Shown in pieces: positions 24,424-36,010 of a stretch of 64,000 nucleotides of DNA. Every line of letters begins with the position of its first letter. Positions within the stretch are counted from its first letter, which is position 1. The stretch covers positions 7,750,614-7,814,613 of the forward strand of contig NC_089273.1 in the NCBI RefSeq assembly GCF_963678975.1, in the 5' to 3' direction. The notes under the pieces were generated by a model that was not told the origin of the DNA, did no database searches, and saw only the letters and a program-made list of their open reading frames with translations. This DNA comes from Dysidea avara (taxonomy: Eukaryota > Porifera > Demospongiae > Dictyoceratida > Dysideidae). The position numbers and the translations under genes were made by a program.

Positions 24424-25689
24424 TGCCTTAAGGGGCAAGCAACTATGTCCTATGGCTTCTGTGAATAAAATTATGCATTTTATATATATGAAGCTGTAAA
24501 ACCAACACAAATACTGTTCTCCACCTGATGAATAACACATGTTGTATTTGAGACATTGAACTTCTGTTTAGTGCAAATCTGAGTGATATCCTCTGAAGTA
24601 TGTACAAATTATGGTGTGGTTACAAAACATTGTAATTTTAGTGCTAATAATCAATTCTCCTCCTCCTACAGCTAATTGTAAAATTCCCCAAAAATTCTTG
24701 CAGTGGCTTGCAATAACATTATCTTTAAAAGTATGGAAACAGAGTTTTAGGAATGACTACTATGGCTTCAAAAGAGGAGATTACTGTTTCTCATAGAAAA
24801 TTTTGAGAGTTCAATAGCTCAATCGATAAATACTTCAAAAATTTTTTTCCATACAAACATACTTAGGTAGCAGATGACAAAGTTTAAGAAGTGTAGAATT
24901 AAAACCGTGAGACTAGATCCAAAATTTGTAGAATTTTCATTCTTTAGGTCTACAATACTAAACTGAGTCTTATAGTCAGTACTTCTAACTGGAGATGGTG
25001 ATTTTTAATTACCACACACTGTGCAAAAAGTTTGATATACTCAGGTGCACACTAGTAGGCATAACTCAATTATACATTCAATTTACACAGGTATGTATGA
25101 ATATGATATACTATAATTGTATATCCTGTGTATTACAAATTGGCTGCTATACACTGGTGTGTATACATCATGTGTACATATGTAATAGATATACACAATG
25201 TAGTATAGCTTACCACAGCTTGTTGGCATGGCTACGTGGGCACAGTACATACAGCTAACTTATTATTAAATTCTTATGTATTCTGTGCTATTTTTAAAGA
25301 ATTTATGTATAAAAATGTAATTCAATAAACTGTAACACACACAACAACAGCTCCATTGTCATCCCAAGTGGCATTAATCTAAGCTTGCCTTTATGTAGAA
25401 TTACATTTGTATAGAAAAAAAACATTAAGATGTTCTCTGTCATGGTGGCTTTTCTTCATCTACACCAGGCCTGACCCAGTTGGTGGTTGCTGTACATCAA
25501 TTCAAGCCATACATGTAGTACTATTTTCACCACGCTGCATCTGCCAAGACATAGTTATTTTAAAGAGCACATAGGCTACAATTACCAGTATAAAATTTAT
25601 GGTACAACTTTATAACTGACTGAAAGAAACTGCAAAAGAACAGTTGTAAAGTTGTAAATGCTCAGAACAGTTGTAAAGTTGTGAATGCT
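24424..25689. other. Intergenic; weak terminal-exon candidate on the minus strand
   Basis: On the minus strand an acceptor CTTGGCAG near 25550 is followed by about 28 open codons to a stop near 25468. It lies in the direction of the exon-like array at 25690-26270 and could be its last exon, but the reading phase could not be confirmed. Confidence 0.25.
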
Positions 25690-26270
25690 CAGACATACAG
25701 TACTTACCAGTTGTATGTCATACAGCTTCAGTTCTCTTCGCTGACTGAATCTGCAAAGGATATCAGTTGTTAGTGACCAAATGCTAGTGAAAACTTACCA
25801 GCTGTCCATCGTACACATGGGTACTCTCTGTTGAGTGAATCTGCCAAGGATATCGGTCATTATTATACAAAGGCCGTGGTCATACTTAGCAGTTGTCTGC
25901 CGTAAACTTGGGTACTCCTTGATGGCCGAATGATATTGATTGTTAGTGCACAAAAGGCTATTGCAAGTTGTCCATCATACAAAGACCATGGTCATTATTG
26001 TCCATAGAATAACTTGAGTATACTTTGCTGACTGAATCTGTCAAGAATATAAGCTGTTATTAGTATGCAAAGGCCATGATCATACTTACCGATTGTCTGT
26101 CATTATAACTTCAGTACTCTTTGCTGACCGAATCTGCCAAGGATATCGGTTGTTAGTGCACAAAGGTCATCGTACAACTTGAGTACTCCCTACTGAGTGA
26201 ATCTGGCACACTTTACTGGTTGAATCTATCATACCAAGAATATCAGTACTAAGTGCACACAGGCTATAGG
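25690..26270 (-). repeat. Tandem exon-like modules (minus strand), array 1
   Basis: Five to six diverged units of about 90-110 bp. On the minus strand most units show an acceptor (GATATCCTTGGCAG), a core of 42-44 nt starting ATTCRSTCA and a GTAAGT donor. One core (near 25800-25842) is open over 14 codons; others have stops or lost splice sites. It is either a gene with amplified micro-exons that is decaying, or a non-coding transcript. Confidence 0.45.
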
Positions 26271-27088
26271 TTATGAGGGACAAAACTGTGCAAAACTGTG
26301 TAAAACATGACTTTAAATTCACAAAAATCTAGAGAGCATCATTCGAGAATACATTACTTCACTAAGGTAATCACTATAATAACCTCAATGATTTCATCAA
26401 TATAACATTATATAGAAAACTGTCAATATTCACAAATTTGCAAGAATTTCATCCCTCAAAAATTTCTAGCATTTGTTGTCATTTCATCGATGCTTTTTTT
26501 AATTATACAGTATTTAGGCATACTTAACAGTTGCTGGTGAAACATGACTGATGGCGTACATAACATCTATGCTTTTGGGTAATGTCGTACACCACATATA
26601 TACCGCTGCAGTACCGGGAACATTGGCTTCATCGTCATATCATACACAAAGTATTAGGAGGATCTGTATACTTGAAAATTATTATTAAGTCCTATATAAG
26701 GTAGGTAGTCAATTTAACTTTTAAGAACAGTATGTAAGCCACAGTGGTAACTAGCAACATGCATACATACATTTAGCCAAGACTGTGATATTAATATAGT
26801 CACCTGTAGTAACACTAAAGTCACCTGGCTACTTGTTCTTCCTTAATAAATTTTGTTACAAAGGCCAGCTACCCAAACGTTTGATAGCACACACTGAAAG
26901 AACAAGTAGGCCTTACATAATATATATTTAGTACGGACTATTCAGGCGTAGAGAAACGTGTAAAACCACTGGAAGCGAACATATGCTCACCTCTTTGATA
27001 TGATTGGTTATAGTACCTATCTCTAATGAAAATTTTAATGAGCTGGACACATGCAAGTGCTGTTGTTTTCCATGAGTAATGGTGCACC
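26271..27088. other. Intergenic, no gene supported
   Basis: AT-rich. A minus frame near 26640-26570 is briefly protein-like, but no consistent exon chain could be built. Confidence 0.4.
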
Positions 27089-28675
27089 GCAGTGCTGATT
27101 CACTGGGTAGGCGCAACCACATGTCTGCACATCCCAGACCAAACTCGTTTCTATGGAATTTTCTATTTAGCCAAATTTTCTGCTGACGCCTTCATAACTC
27201 TATAATGTTTAGCACTATGGGTATGATTTCAGTTAAGTCATACAAGAGACCAAAAAGTAAGCTGCATACTTTCGTATAGTGTGATAGAGACTTTAGTCTA
27301 TAATAAAAATGATTCATTGTAGATTGGTCACTTACTACACACAGTGTAGAATTATTCACAGATTCTTTAACTATATGTATGTGATTACACCCAACATTCT
27401 TTGTTTGTGTACAGTCATGAACATCCATTGTAATGCCAGTTTACAGCAATGATTGCCAATTTACCAGACCACCACTGGAACGTGAAGCATGACAAAGTGA
27501 AACTTGACAATCTATGAGGTACATACAGGCTGCTGTTGCTTCCTCCAAGAAAATTTCGTATATAGATCCTCTGAGGATGAATCATAGAGAAATCTCAGTA
27601 ATTTATCATAATTGTCTCAAATGCTGATTCACTGGGTAGGTGCGACCACATGTCTGCACATCCCAGACCAAACTCGTTTCTATGGAATTTTCTATTTAGC
27701 CAAATTTTCTGCTGACGCCTTCATAACTCTATAATGTTTAGCACTATGGGTATGATTTCAGTTAAGTCATACAAGAGATGAAAAAGTAAGCAGCATACTT
27801 TCGTATAGTGTGATGGAGACTTTAGTCTATAATAAAAATGATTCATTGTAGATTGGTCACTTACTACACACAGTGTAGAATTATTCACAGATTCTTTAAC
27901 TATATGTATGTGATTACACCCAACATTCTTTGTTTGTGTACAGTCATGAACATCCATTGTAATGCCAGTTTACAGCAATGATTGCCAATTTACCAGACCA
28001 CCACTGGAACGTGAAGCATGACAAAGTGAAACTTGACAATCTATGAGGTACATACAGGCTGCTGTTGCTTCCTCCAAGAAAATTTCATATATAGATCCTC
28101 TGAGGATGAATTATAGAGAAATTTCAGTAATTTATCATAATTGTCTCAAATGCTGATTCACTGGGTAGGCGCGACCACATGTCTGCACATCCCAGACCAA
28201 ACTCGTTACTATGGAATTTTCTATTTAGCCAAATTTTCTGCTGACGCCTTCATAACTCTATAATGTTTAGCACTATGGGTATGATTTCAGTTAAGTCATA
28301 CAAGAGACCAAAAAGTAAGCTGCATACTTTCGTATAGTGTGATGGAGACTTTAGTCTATAATAAAAATGATTCATTGTAGATTGGTCACTTACTACGCAC
28401 AGTGTAGAATTATTCACAGATTCTTTAACTATATGTATGTGATTACACCCAACATTCTTTGTTTGTGTACAGTCATGAACATCCATTGTAATGCCAGTTT
28501 ACAGCAATGATTGCCAATTTACCAGACCACCACTGGAACGTGAAGCATGACAAAGTGAAACTTGACAATCTATGAGGTACATACAGGCTGCTGTTGCTTC
28601 CTCCAAGAAAATTTCGTAGATCCTCTGAGGATGGATTATAGAGGAATTTCAGTAATTTATCATAATTGTCTCAAA
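27089..28675. repeat. Three tandem copies of a 529-bp unit
   Basis: Shared landmarks recur at 27094, 27623 and 28152 (exact 529-bp steps). Copies differ by a few substitutions; copy 3 has a 4-bp loss in TCGTA..GATCC. Each copy contains the same 78-codon minus-strand frame, which has no features of a real protein and is explained by duplication. The unit contains a family A-like block (GACGCCTTCATAACTCTATAATG). Confidence 0.9.
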
Positions 28676-28777
28676 TTATGGCTGATCTCATATCACTCAC
28701 TGGTCTGGTTTCATTTAGCCACCAGGGTATAACCAGAAAATGCCAATTCAAGTATTTTAGTCATCATAGTGTAAAAA

Positions 28778-28780
<3 letters not shown>

Positions 28781-28861
<81 letters not shown>
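28781..28861. repeat. (TG)n microsatellite
   Basis: About 40 uninterrupted TG dinucleotides, followed by two copies of an approximately 50-bp TGCATTTGCATGTG..TTATTAT unit (28861-28957). Confidence 0.95.
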
Positions 28862-28863
<2 letters not shown>

Positions 28864-28957
28864 ATTTGCATGTGTGTACTGTGTAGCATTAATATTTATT
28901 ATGCATATGTGTGTGTGCATTTGCATGTGTGTACTGTGTAGCATTAATATTTATTAT

Positions 28958-29415
28958 TAGGGACCTGCCGATTATGTTAGCATAATTTTGAGCATAATAG
29001 GTACCTAAAAGCATTGAGCATAATGCCAGCATAATAGGTTAAATATTTGTACGATAGTGTAAACTCTTGCTGGGAAAATGACAATTGCAAAATAAGATCG
29101 ATATACTCTAATAGAGCAGTCAGTAACTCTAATAGAACAATCATCAAACTGACTGTTCTATTAGAGTATATCGATCTTGTCTCTTACATGCAGGCATGCA
29201 GCAAGAATTTATTATTTGTGTTCCAGCCACTCATTTTTTTCTTTCTATATAGTGTTAAACTAGTAGCAAAGCATATGAACTAAGGCATGAACATTTAGCA
29301 TAATCGAGCATAATAGGTAAATATTGAGCATTAATTTAAGCATAATAGGTGAATTTTTTGAGCAGTGCAGCATAGCATAATAGGTAAAATTATCAGCATA
29401 ATCGGCGGGTCCCTA
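28958..29415. mobile_element. hAT-superfamily MITE with exact 8-bp duplication
   Basis: The ends TAGGGACC.GCCGATTATG (18 of 19 matched) are flanked by TTTATTAT on both sides (28950-28957, 29416-29423). The adjacent tandem copy at 28880-28905 shows the empty site TTTATTATGCATATG. TAGGG ends with 8-bp duplications are diagnostic of hAT. The interior carries many GCATAAT repeats and a palindrome at 29094-29177. No transposase. Confidence 0.9.
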
Positions 29416-29480
29416 TTTATTATGCATATGTGTGTGTGCATGTGTAATGTACTGTAGCCTACCTATACACACATGTAGGC

Positions 29481-30147
29481 TCACTTATCTCGTTCATAAA
29501 AAGGATAAGCTTGATCACTGATGTAAGTTCCAGGGGAGACCACAGTTTTCTCCTGCAGTGTAGCCTTCTCCATCACATCGTGTAGGTACTGTAGAAACAG
29601 GAGTACACACCATAAAACTTTCAGTAGCCACCCACACTATGAATAGGAATACATATATACATGGAATCCTTGCAGCACACTAATCCCTATAAACACTGTA
29701 ATCAACTAGGATGACCTTCACACATACCTGCACAAACATATGACACTCAGTTACTGTAGTAGCCCTACGTGGAATTTAAAAAAATTGATGCACTAAAATT
29801 TTCTCCAATTTCCTTCTTCTATAGCTCATTTAAATTGCCATGCACTACTTTTCCAACAAAATCTGAGGTATCTATTTGCCATGCACTACTTTTCCAACAA
29901 AATCTGAGGTATCTATTATGTGTCATGAGATATGTCTTTTATTGCATTTTGCAATACAAAATTTGTTACACCAGGTTGGTTGGGTCATTGTGGTGCCAAA
30001 ATTTCCATGAATTAGATCATTGTGCTCATAGAGGGTTGCTCTACACATATCACACCTGAAAAGTTACCAGACACAAAGTAGGCTGTACACAATAATTAAT
30101 TTTACAGAAACATATTGCACATACTTGTTAGCTGTCATTTTAGCCAT
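29481..30147 (-). CDS. Four-exon 83-aa protein, unrecognised
   Basis: Minus-strand exons 30147-30125, 30055-29972, 29764-29728 and 29588-29481; introns of 69, 207 and 139 nt with GT..AG ends (GTATGT, GTGTAA, GTATGT). All phases agree and no stop occurs before TGA at 29483-29481. The N-terminus MAKMTANKCDMC contains a CxxC, possibly half a zinc site; the rest is hydrophilic with aromatic residues and ends ISDQAYPFYERDK. No signal peptide or membrane span, so probably intracellular. The ATG lacks a strong context (CTCATGG), and an upstream exon beyond the adjacent MITE cannot be excluded. Function unknown. Confidence 0.65.
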
Positions 30148-30184
30148 GAGCAAACAGTTTGTACAATGATTGTTTTACAGTATA

Positions 30185-30642
30185 CAGTCAAACCTCTCTA
30201 ATGCGACGCTCAATGGGAGCCATAGATTTTGCTGAATAAAGGAGGTTGTTGGATTATCAAGTCACCTCTGTAATCCGACATTATACAATATGTCAGATTA
30301 TGCAGTAAATAACAGGTAAAACAGATCACACAATGTTTTAAACATGAATTAATTTTAGAATTTGTAAGTATTACAGCTTTTTTCTATTACTGTCAACCAA
30401 TTAAATACTTTGGTTGCTTAAAAATTATTTTCTGTGATTATTCTAATGCCGCTATTATTCTCTGTCAGATTACAAAGGTCAAAAACAATGCATTTCCAAG
30501 TCTAGACAATCACAGTTTGTGTCGGATTATGGGGTACAGAGTTGTCGGATTACAGAGGTTGTTTTCTATACAAAAATGTTGGTAAATGACATTTCAGTCG
30601 GATTCTGGATTATGCAGGTGTTGGATTAGAGAGGTTCGACTG
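30185..30642. mobile_element. pogo-like MITE with CAGTC.AACCTCTCTAAT termini
   Basis: Ends CAGTCAAACCTCTCTAATG and CAGTCGAACCTCTCTAATC (complement) in inverted orientation; TA precedes the left end. The interior repeats fragments of the end (GGATTAT, GAGGTTGT) several times. It lies immediately upstream of the start codon of the gene at 29481-30147, so it may shape that promoter; this is inference. Confidence 0.7.
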
Positions 30643-30658
30643 AATATACAATTACTGT

Positions 30659-30811
30659 TTTACAGAGGACACCTGCATAACCTGGACACTTAGTTGAGGC
30701 CCCAAAGTACCAGCTTTTACATGTAAACTGACCTGGAAAATCAGGACATCTTAATAATCAGGACATTTTTGGTTGATCCCAAGGTGTCTTTAATACACAG
30801 GTTCCACTGTA
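30659..30811. mobile_element. Short pogo-like MITE remnant
   Basis: ACAGAGGACACCTGCATAACC at the left and the complement of ACAGTGGAACCTGTGTATT at the right are diverged inverted ends of the CAGTGGAACC type. A one-ended relative lies near 39290. Confidence 0.45.
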
Positions 30812-31617
30812 ATGAATTTATATTTCATTTTGAATATCAGGACACCCTCCTATCTCACATAGCTAGACCAACTTTTTCGGGGGAAGTTCCACTGCTTGGT
30901 GCAAATTGGCAAAGCCATTCTCTTCTTACTGTTTAGGTTCTGAGACTATTATACTTTAAAATGTGGCACAGTGTTTGCTTGAACACAACAGGATACAAAA
31001 CAAGCATGTTGCTCAATAGCGAAAGGCTTAGTCAGTCTGGCTATGCGAGATTTGTTGGACTCCTGAACATACATACAAACTAAATCATCTGTACATAATA
31101 CTTGATGCATCACTCTTAACCTACACTTCGGATGGTGGTGGTCTATCAAAGCATCATACCAATGATGGTGACTGGCTATACAATATGACACAGTGGGACA
31201 TACAAAATGACACAGCGAGACATACAATATGACACAGTGAGACACATAATATGGACTAACACGTGCAAAAGCAGTGATGTCATGCTTAGAGGTGTGTCCA
31301 GAATGAGTGCGACTATTCAAACTGGACCACACCCATTTTTCTCCCTACAAAGATAAAGTGGTCTAGCCAGGTGAGACTAGTACATAAAGTATAACATGCT
31401 TAAGTAATCTGTAAAGGACAATACAAACATATCATAGATCCTTTACACTCTAAGGATCTATGAACATATCCACTCACCAAGAGGAATGTAGTAGTGAAGG
31501 TAGTATTCACAGCGGAATCAACACTAATAACTAACTAGTTACTGTCTGTCCAGTTTGCCACATAACTGTAGGAATTTGCGCGGTGGTCTAGGACGATGAG
31601 CTCTTCCAGAGTATCAA
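30812..31617. other. Intergenic, no gene supported
   Basis: Contains a short run of CACAGYGRGACATACAA units (31188-31245). The 127-codon minus frame here is a by-product of these repeats and has no splice partners. A CTAGCC..GTGAGACTAG fragment near 31360-31380 resembles the end of the hairpin MITE at 62516-62899. Confidence 0.4.
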
Positions 31618-31660
31618 ATCACGTGATTCGTAAGTGTTCGAATTTATAAGCAACACTAGT
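31618..31660 (+). promoter_or_regulatory. Candidate promoter of the spliced non-coding gene
   Basis: Palindromic ATCACGTGAT (31618-31627, E-box core) and TTATAAG (31644-31650) in a CpG-richer stretch that continues to about 31980, unlike the surroundings. The start site would be near 31675; inferred. Confidence 0.4.
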
Positions 31661-31689
31661 TTTACAACCGGATGCGGTTAGACCTCTTT

Positions 31690-32760
31690 TGCCGAGAGCT
31701 CAGACTAGCAGTGTGTGAAGTCTAGCGCAGTTCTTTTCATCCGAGTTTTTATCGATGATACTTTGTTTCATTGCGCACTGTTCTATCGGGTCGGAGGCAC
31801 TTTTATGTGAGCACCGCCTCCAGAGGTGAGTCAGTGTAGCTATTAATGTTCACTTCTTATTGCCGTGGTGTACTAAATATTAATCTTTTAGGTGTTAGCT
31901 AGACGCGCGTAGTTGTATCGCTCTCAAGACTAGGTCAAGGCGTCGTGCTCCACTAGTATCACGGTAAGCGTACATGAATTGTGCGTGTGGTTCATTAAAG
32001 TTTCTGTTTATGTAGTTTTGTCTTTAGGTACAAAAGCACATTTAAAAGGTTTGTTAGTTTACTTGTTGTCTATACTGTTTTACGGGCTGATGATTCAATG
32101 CAGGTATTGTATGGAAGTTGCTTTGGCGGCATAGTTTGCTGCATCATGCACTGACATAATAATAGCTTGGTAAGCAGTAGTGCTTCTTTCTTGCCAGCTT
32201 TAATTTTTCTTTTCAATGATAGTGGCAATGGAACTGCTGCTGCTTATTATGATTGCACAGCATTTCAATAGTTACAGGTATGTCTGTTGTCGTATTACTG
32301 ACTAACTATTTTAAAGTATTCATTTTGTAGGGCTGAATTGTAGAATCACATGCTACTGATACTTCATTGTGTAGATGCCAGGCACATGATCATGATTGAG
32401 TTAACTGTGTTTATGCAGTGAACAGGTATAATAGCTTTTCATAGTTGTCTATTGGAGAATACACCTTTTCTATTGTAGAACAGTGTGTGGAGTTTAGGAG
32501 ATGTGAACTAGGAAGAAGAATTATGTCCACACATGTATATCTGGTGAATTTATCAGCTTCGTTTCATTGGTAAGGCCACAAAAGAGCATTTGAATCATTG
32601 TTAAGTGATTTCTTTTGTCTGTAGACGTCGTTTGATGATGAGACCTATATAGAAGAAGAATGATGTACCTGCTACTTTTATCAAAGTGAACACTACTGGA
32701 CACATTTCATGTTGTTTACTCAATGTTGTACAATTTTAATTTTTTTAATATGAAACCTCT
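31690..32760 (+). ncRNA. Eight-exon spliced transcript without an open frame
   Basis: Exons (predicted): about 31690-31825, 31892-31963, 32028-32048, 32104-32169, 32223-32277, 32331-32425, 32479-32569 and 32625-about 32760. The seven introns are 66, 64, 55, 53, 53, 53 and 55 nt with donors GTGAGT, GTAAGC, GTTTGT, GTAAGC, GTATGT, GTATAA, GTAAGG and TAG/CAG acceptors; branch-like TACTAAA and ACTAACT occur in introns 1 and 5. Exons 2, 6 and 7 have stops in all frames, so no protein spans the transcript; the longest frame from exon 1 is about 25 codons. Likely a long non-coding RNA. Both ends are estimated; exon 3 is a 21-nt micro-exon. Confidence 0.55.
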
Positions 32761-33390
32761 AATCTTATAATAGTAAAGATATTCACATCAGATATACTAC
32801 ATTGAGTTACACCACAATTATACATTGGTGAGTATATCAAATATGTATTTCTTACATATGCACATATTATACTTATGTAAACAGAGGTTATACACGTGGT
32901 TAACCAGTAGTGTATAAGTCAATTATACTCATATATTATACATAGTAGTGTAAATGGTATCTATACACAGGTACAACCATGGTGTATAACAGATGTGCCA
33001 CACATGTGTATCCTTGGTGTATATCATAATAATACATCAGTTATACACCTATGTATTTCAAATGTTTTGCATGGTGACAAACACTCTGATACAAAAGGGG
33101 ATGGAAAGCAAGCACAGATCAATGAAAATCAAGATTTTGTGTTTGAAGCCATAGGAATTAGTAGCGTGCCCGCTTAAAGTGTACTTTATCAAATTTATAG
33201 TATCTCGCCCACGCAAAGTTCTATAAATGGATATTATGTAGAAATTCACAATGTGAAGAGTTGAATTGCATTTGTCATTAAGGTGCTGTATACAGGAAAC
33301 CCTTCTAATATGAAGCCATGTAAAAGAAGCTATAATTTCACCACAAGAATTTCTTAGTTTAATTTCCTTCAAATTTTGGCAATTTTAATA
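32761..33390. other. Intergenic with many GTGTATA/TATACAC motifs
   Basis: 32800-33060 has at least eight copies of TATACAC or its complement in both orientations, irregularly spaced. No gene. The rest is featureless. Confidence 0.45.
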
Positions 33391-33616
33391 TGTGACCCTG
33401 TCTGTCTTATAGCCTTTCCAAATTGTCAAGTTTGACTAATCATAACTCCTCATGTTTTCAACCTATCACCTTCATAATCACCAAGCTATAGTGTTATGTT
33501 AGGGGTATTAGGTAACCAAATGTCAGGGTGTTAACACATTTACAAGTCAAGTTACAGGTTGCAAAGTACATGCAATTGAAAAGGCTATAAGACTCCATTT
33601 TGCAGACCAGGTCACA
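33391..33616. mobile_element. TGTGACC MITE, short subfamily, copy 2
   Basis: TGTGACCCTGTCT..CTTATAGCCTTTCCAA at the left is complemented by TTGAAAAGGCTATAAGACTCC..CAGACCAGGTCACA at the right. More diverged than the copy at 55071-55307; flanked by TA on the right (ACATATA). Confidence 0.7.
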
Positions 33617-34009
33617 TATAAGCTATGTAACTTAAAACTAATTTTTTTGTTATATATCACACGCACTGCATGGTATACTTACTGTAAAGCTCTTGGCTTT
33701 GTTGTGAGAAGAAATCTGTTATTGTAATTAGATATATATTCACAAATTAAATTTAGTAGAGTAGTACAGGAATGTGGTTTAAGGGGATTTATGTGCTTTG
33801 TGCAAAATTTTGGTGGCATGAGTAATTTCACAAATTTGTGGTCTTAGTGTTATAGTATCCTAAATGGTGAAGGCAGCTTTTCTGCATTTTAGTTTTCTCT
33901 AGACTCTAGCATACTAGTGAGTAAGGCCTCTGTATTTGTGCTGGCTTATGTAATTTATATATAGGTGTAGTGATCAGTGGTGTACAGAAAGAAATTTTAT
34001 TGCTGTGGC

Positions 34010-34765
34010 AAAAATATAGTACCGACCCCATGCTGAATAATGCTGCTCAGAAAATAATCAGTTGTGTAATCATTGATGGGGGCAGTAAGTGTGAGATTGG
34101 CTTTGTGTTGCTCTAGCTTTGTGGAGAATGGAAACCCAACACTCCTGCACTGGGGTGGTTGGCGATAATACTAGGTTGGATGTTAAGAATTTAATTTGTT
34201 TTGTTCTTATATTATATTTTTATAGCTTCCTTGCCATGATTGGTTGCATGTGAAAGTGTCTGAGGTATATGTAATTATGTGCTTTTGAAGACCTTAATGA
34301 TGTTATATTGTTTGCTATACCATGTTTTCACAACTTTGTGATGCCACAAAAATTGTAATGGTGTGTTAAAAGCTACCAACTGCAGATCTCTGTTACTGGG
34401 AACTAGATACTATTGTACAGATCTGTGATTACAGATCTGTAGTGCTTTCTGCACCACAATTTGATGTCAAGTGGTTATTCTGAAAGCACGCCTAACCCAT
34501 GGTGCAACTTGACAAGCAAAGATTCCAGTTCCTTGAACTTGTAACCATGAGTAGAGGATATCTTACTCCTTCAATTGTAATTTAGTGTGTAATTTGTATG
34601 GTCTGTTTGGATTTTAAAGGGTATAATTAGGTATTTATGGAATTTAATGGTTCCAGTTTGAGTGGCAACCTTTCAAGTCTGCGATGCATGCAGAAACATA
34701 GGGCCTTAAACTTTAATAGCAGCTACTGTAAGTGAACATACAAGATAATCACTAACAAACTTATA
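34010..34765 (+). repeat. Dispersed repeat family B, copy 2
   Basis: Counterpart of 13215-13960 in the same orientation. Confidence 0.6.
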
Positions 34766-34805
34766 TTTTTATTCCTATATGTATACTTTTGTTTTATTGC
34801 CATTA

Positions 34806-35220
34806 CCGTATTTGACCGGTCAATACGACAATAGCTGTGGCTCGTATAATAGCCACCTCTGGATAGTAGCCTCTCCGCAGCCTAGAATTATTGTAATAAG
34901 AGCCACCCTAGGATAAGAGCCGCGGCTTGTATCTGAATGTACTGTTGCAAGTGTTGATAAGACACGTTTGAAGCAGAAACCAGGCAGAGGAGTTGTTTTA
35001 AGCCAGGAAATATCATTTTTGAGAGAAGTTAGAATGAATGACAGTACTGACAGATGATTAAACAAGGTCAGTCACTCGTGAATCCATATAAATGTCACGG
35101 GCTGCTGCCACACAAGCCCATAGTAGCTGCCTTCGGATAGTAGCCGCCTTCGCATAGTAGCCGCAGGGTTTTACTTGCTGAAAGTTATAGTAGCCGCGGC
35201 TATTAACCGGTCAAATACGG
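34806..35220. mobile_element. MITE with CCGTATTTGACCGGT termini
   Basis: The inverted ends CCGTATTTGACCGGTCAATA and CCGTATTTGACCGGTTAATA differ by one base, with ATTA on both outer sides. The interior repeats ATAGTAGCCGC and its relatives on both arms. No coding capacity. The superfamily was not assigned. Confidence 0.75.
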
Positions 35221-35279
35221 ATTATATGTAGTATCTGTACTTGTAGCTACTCCAGAAAAATACAGTACTAGCATAATTT

Positions 35280-36010
35280 ATATTCAACAAAATTTCCTAC
35301 TAACTGACTAACTGATGCCTTCAGCCAAGGATAACTAGACAATGCATAAGGCTACTGGGTTTGATTTTTCACTGTTTGATGTCACTTCATCCCAAGATGT
35401 GCCTTTATTACTGTATGTACAATGCATGCATCATAGTCTTAATTTAATCTCCTTTGTGTCCCAGACTTTTTGCTGTCAACATAATTATTTATAGTTAGAT
35501 TATTTTCTTTGTAATTGTCTGAGAATAGCTAGTCTCCTGGGCAACATCAGCAGTGATGCCTGCCCAATATCAATAGATAAACACAAGGTATCAATTTGCG
35601 GTAGTGAGATACAGCTTCCCTGTGGCTGTGGTGATAGATATTAAGTTCATTGCTCATAATTATTTTCTGTAGTGATTGCAGAGACGCTTCTCATACTGTT
35701 CTTCATTTGTATTGCTGTGTAACCGGCAGAACATAGCTAAAGACGAAGCAAATGGCCACTGCACTTAAGTAATTGATTGTTGGGGCACGTGTTCAGATGC
35801 GAGATTATTTGTGACTGGATCTGCGAAAAGGGATCTTATAGCCTTTCCAATTGCATGTACTTGGCAATCCATACCTTGGCTTGCGAGTATGGTGCCAGCC
35901 TGAAATTTGGTCACATAACACTCCTAACATAACACTATTCCTGGATGTAATTTTAAGACAATAGCTCAAACACATGATGAGTTCTGAACTGTCAAACTTG
36001 GAAATTTATC
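35280..36010 (+). repeat. Dispersed repeat family A, copy 3, with truncated MITE
   Basis: Matches 1-31 joined to 704-1320 and provides the empty site for the MITE at 34-701 (CATCCCAAGATGTGCC). The TGTGAC MITE inside it (35811-36008) lacks its right end. Confidence 0.7.

Noticed and set aside
27192..28486. Three identical 78-codon minus-strand frames
   Set aside because: Explained by the 529-bp tandem duplication; no splice sites, signal or family features.
28666..28944. Frames rich in Val-Cys or Thr-His
   Set aside because: Translation of the (TG)n tract.
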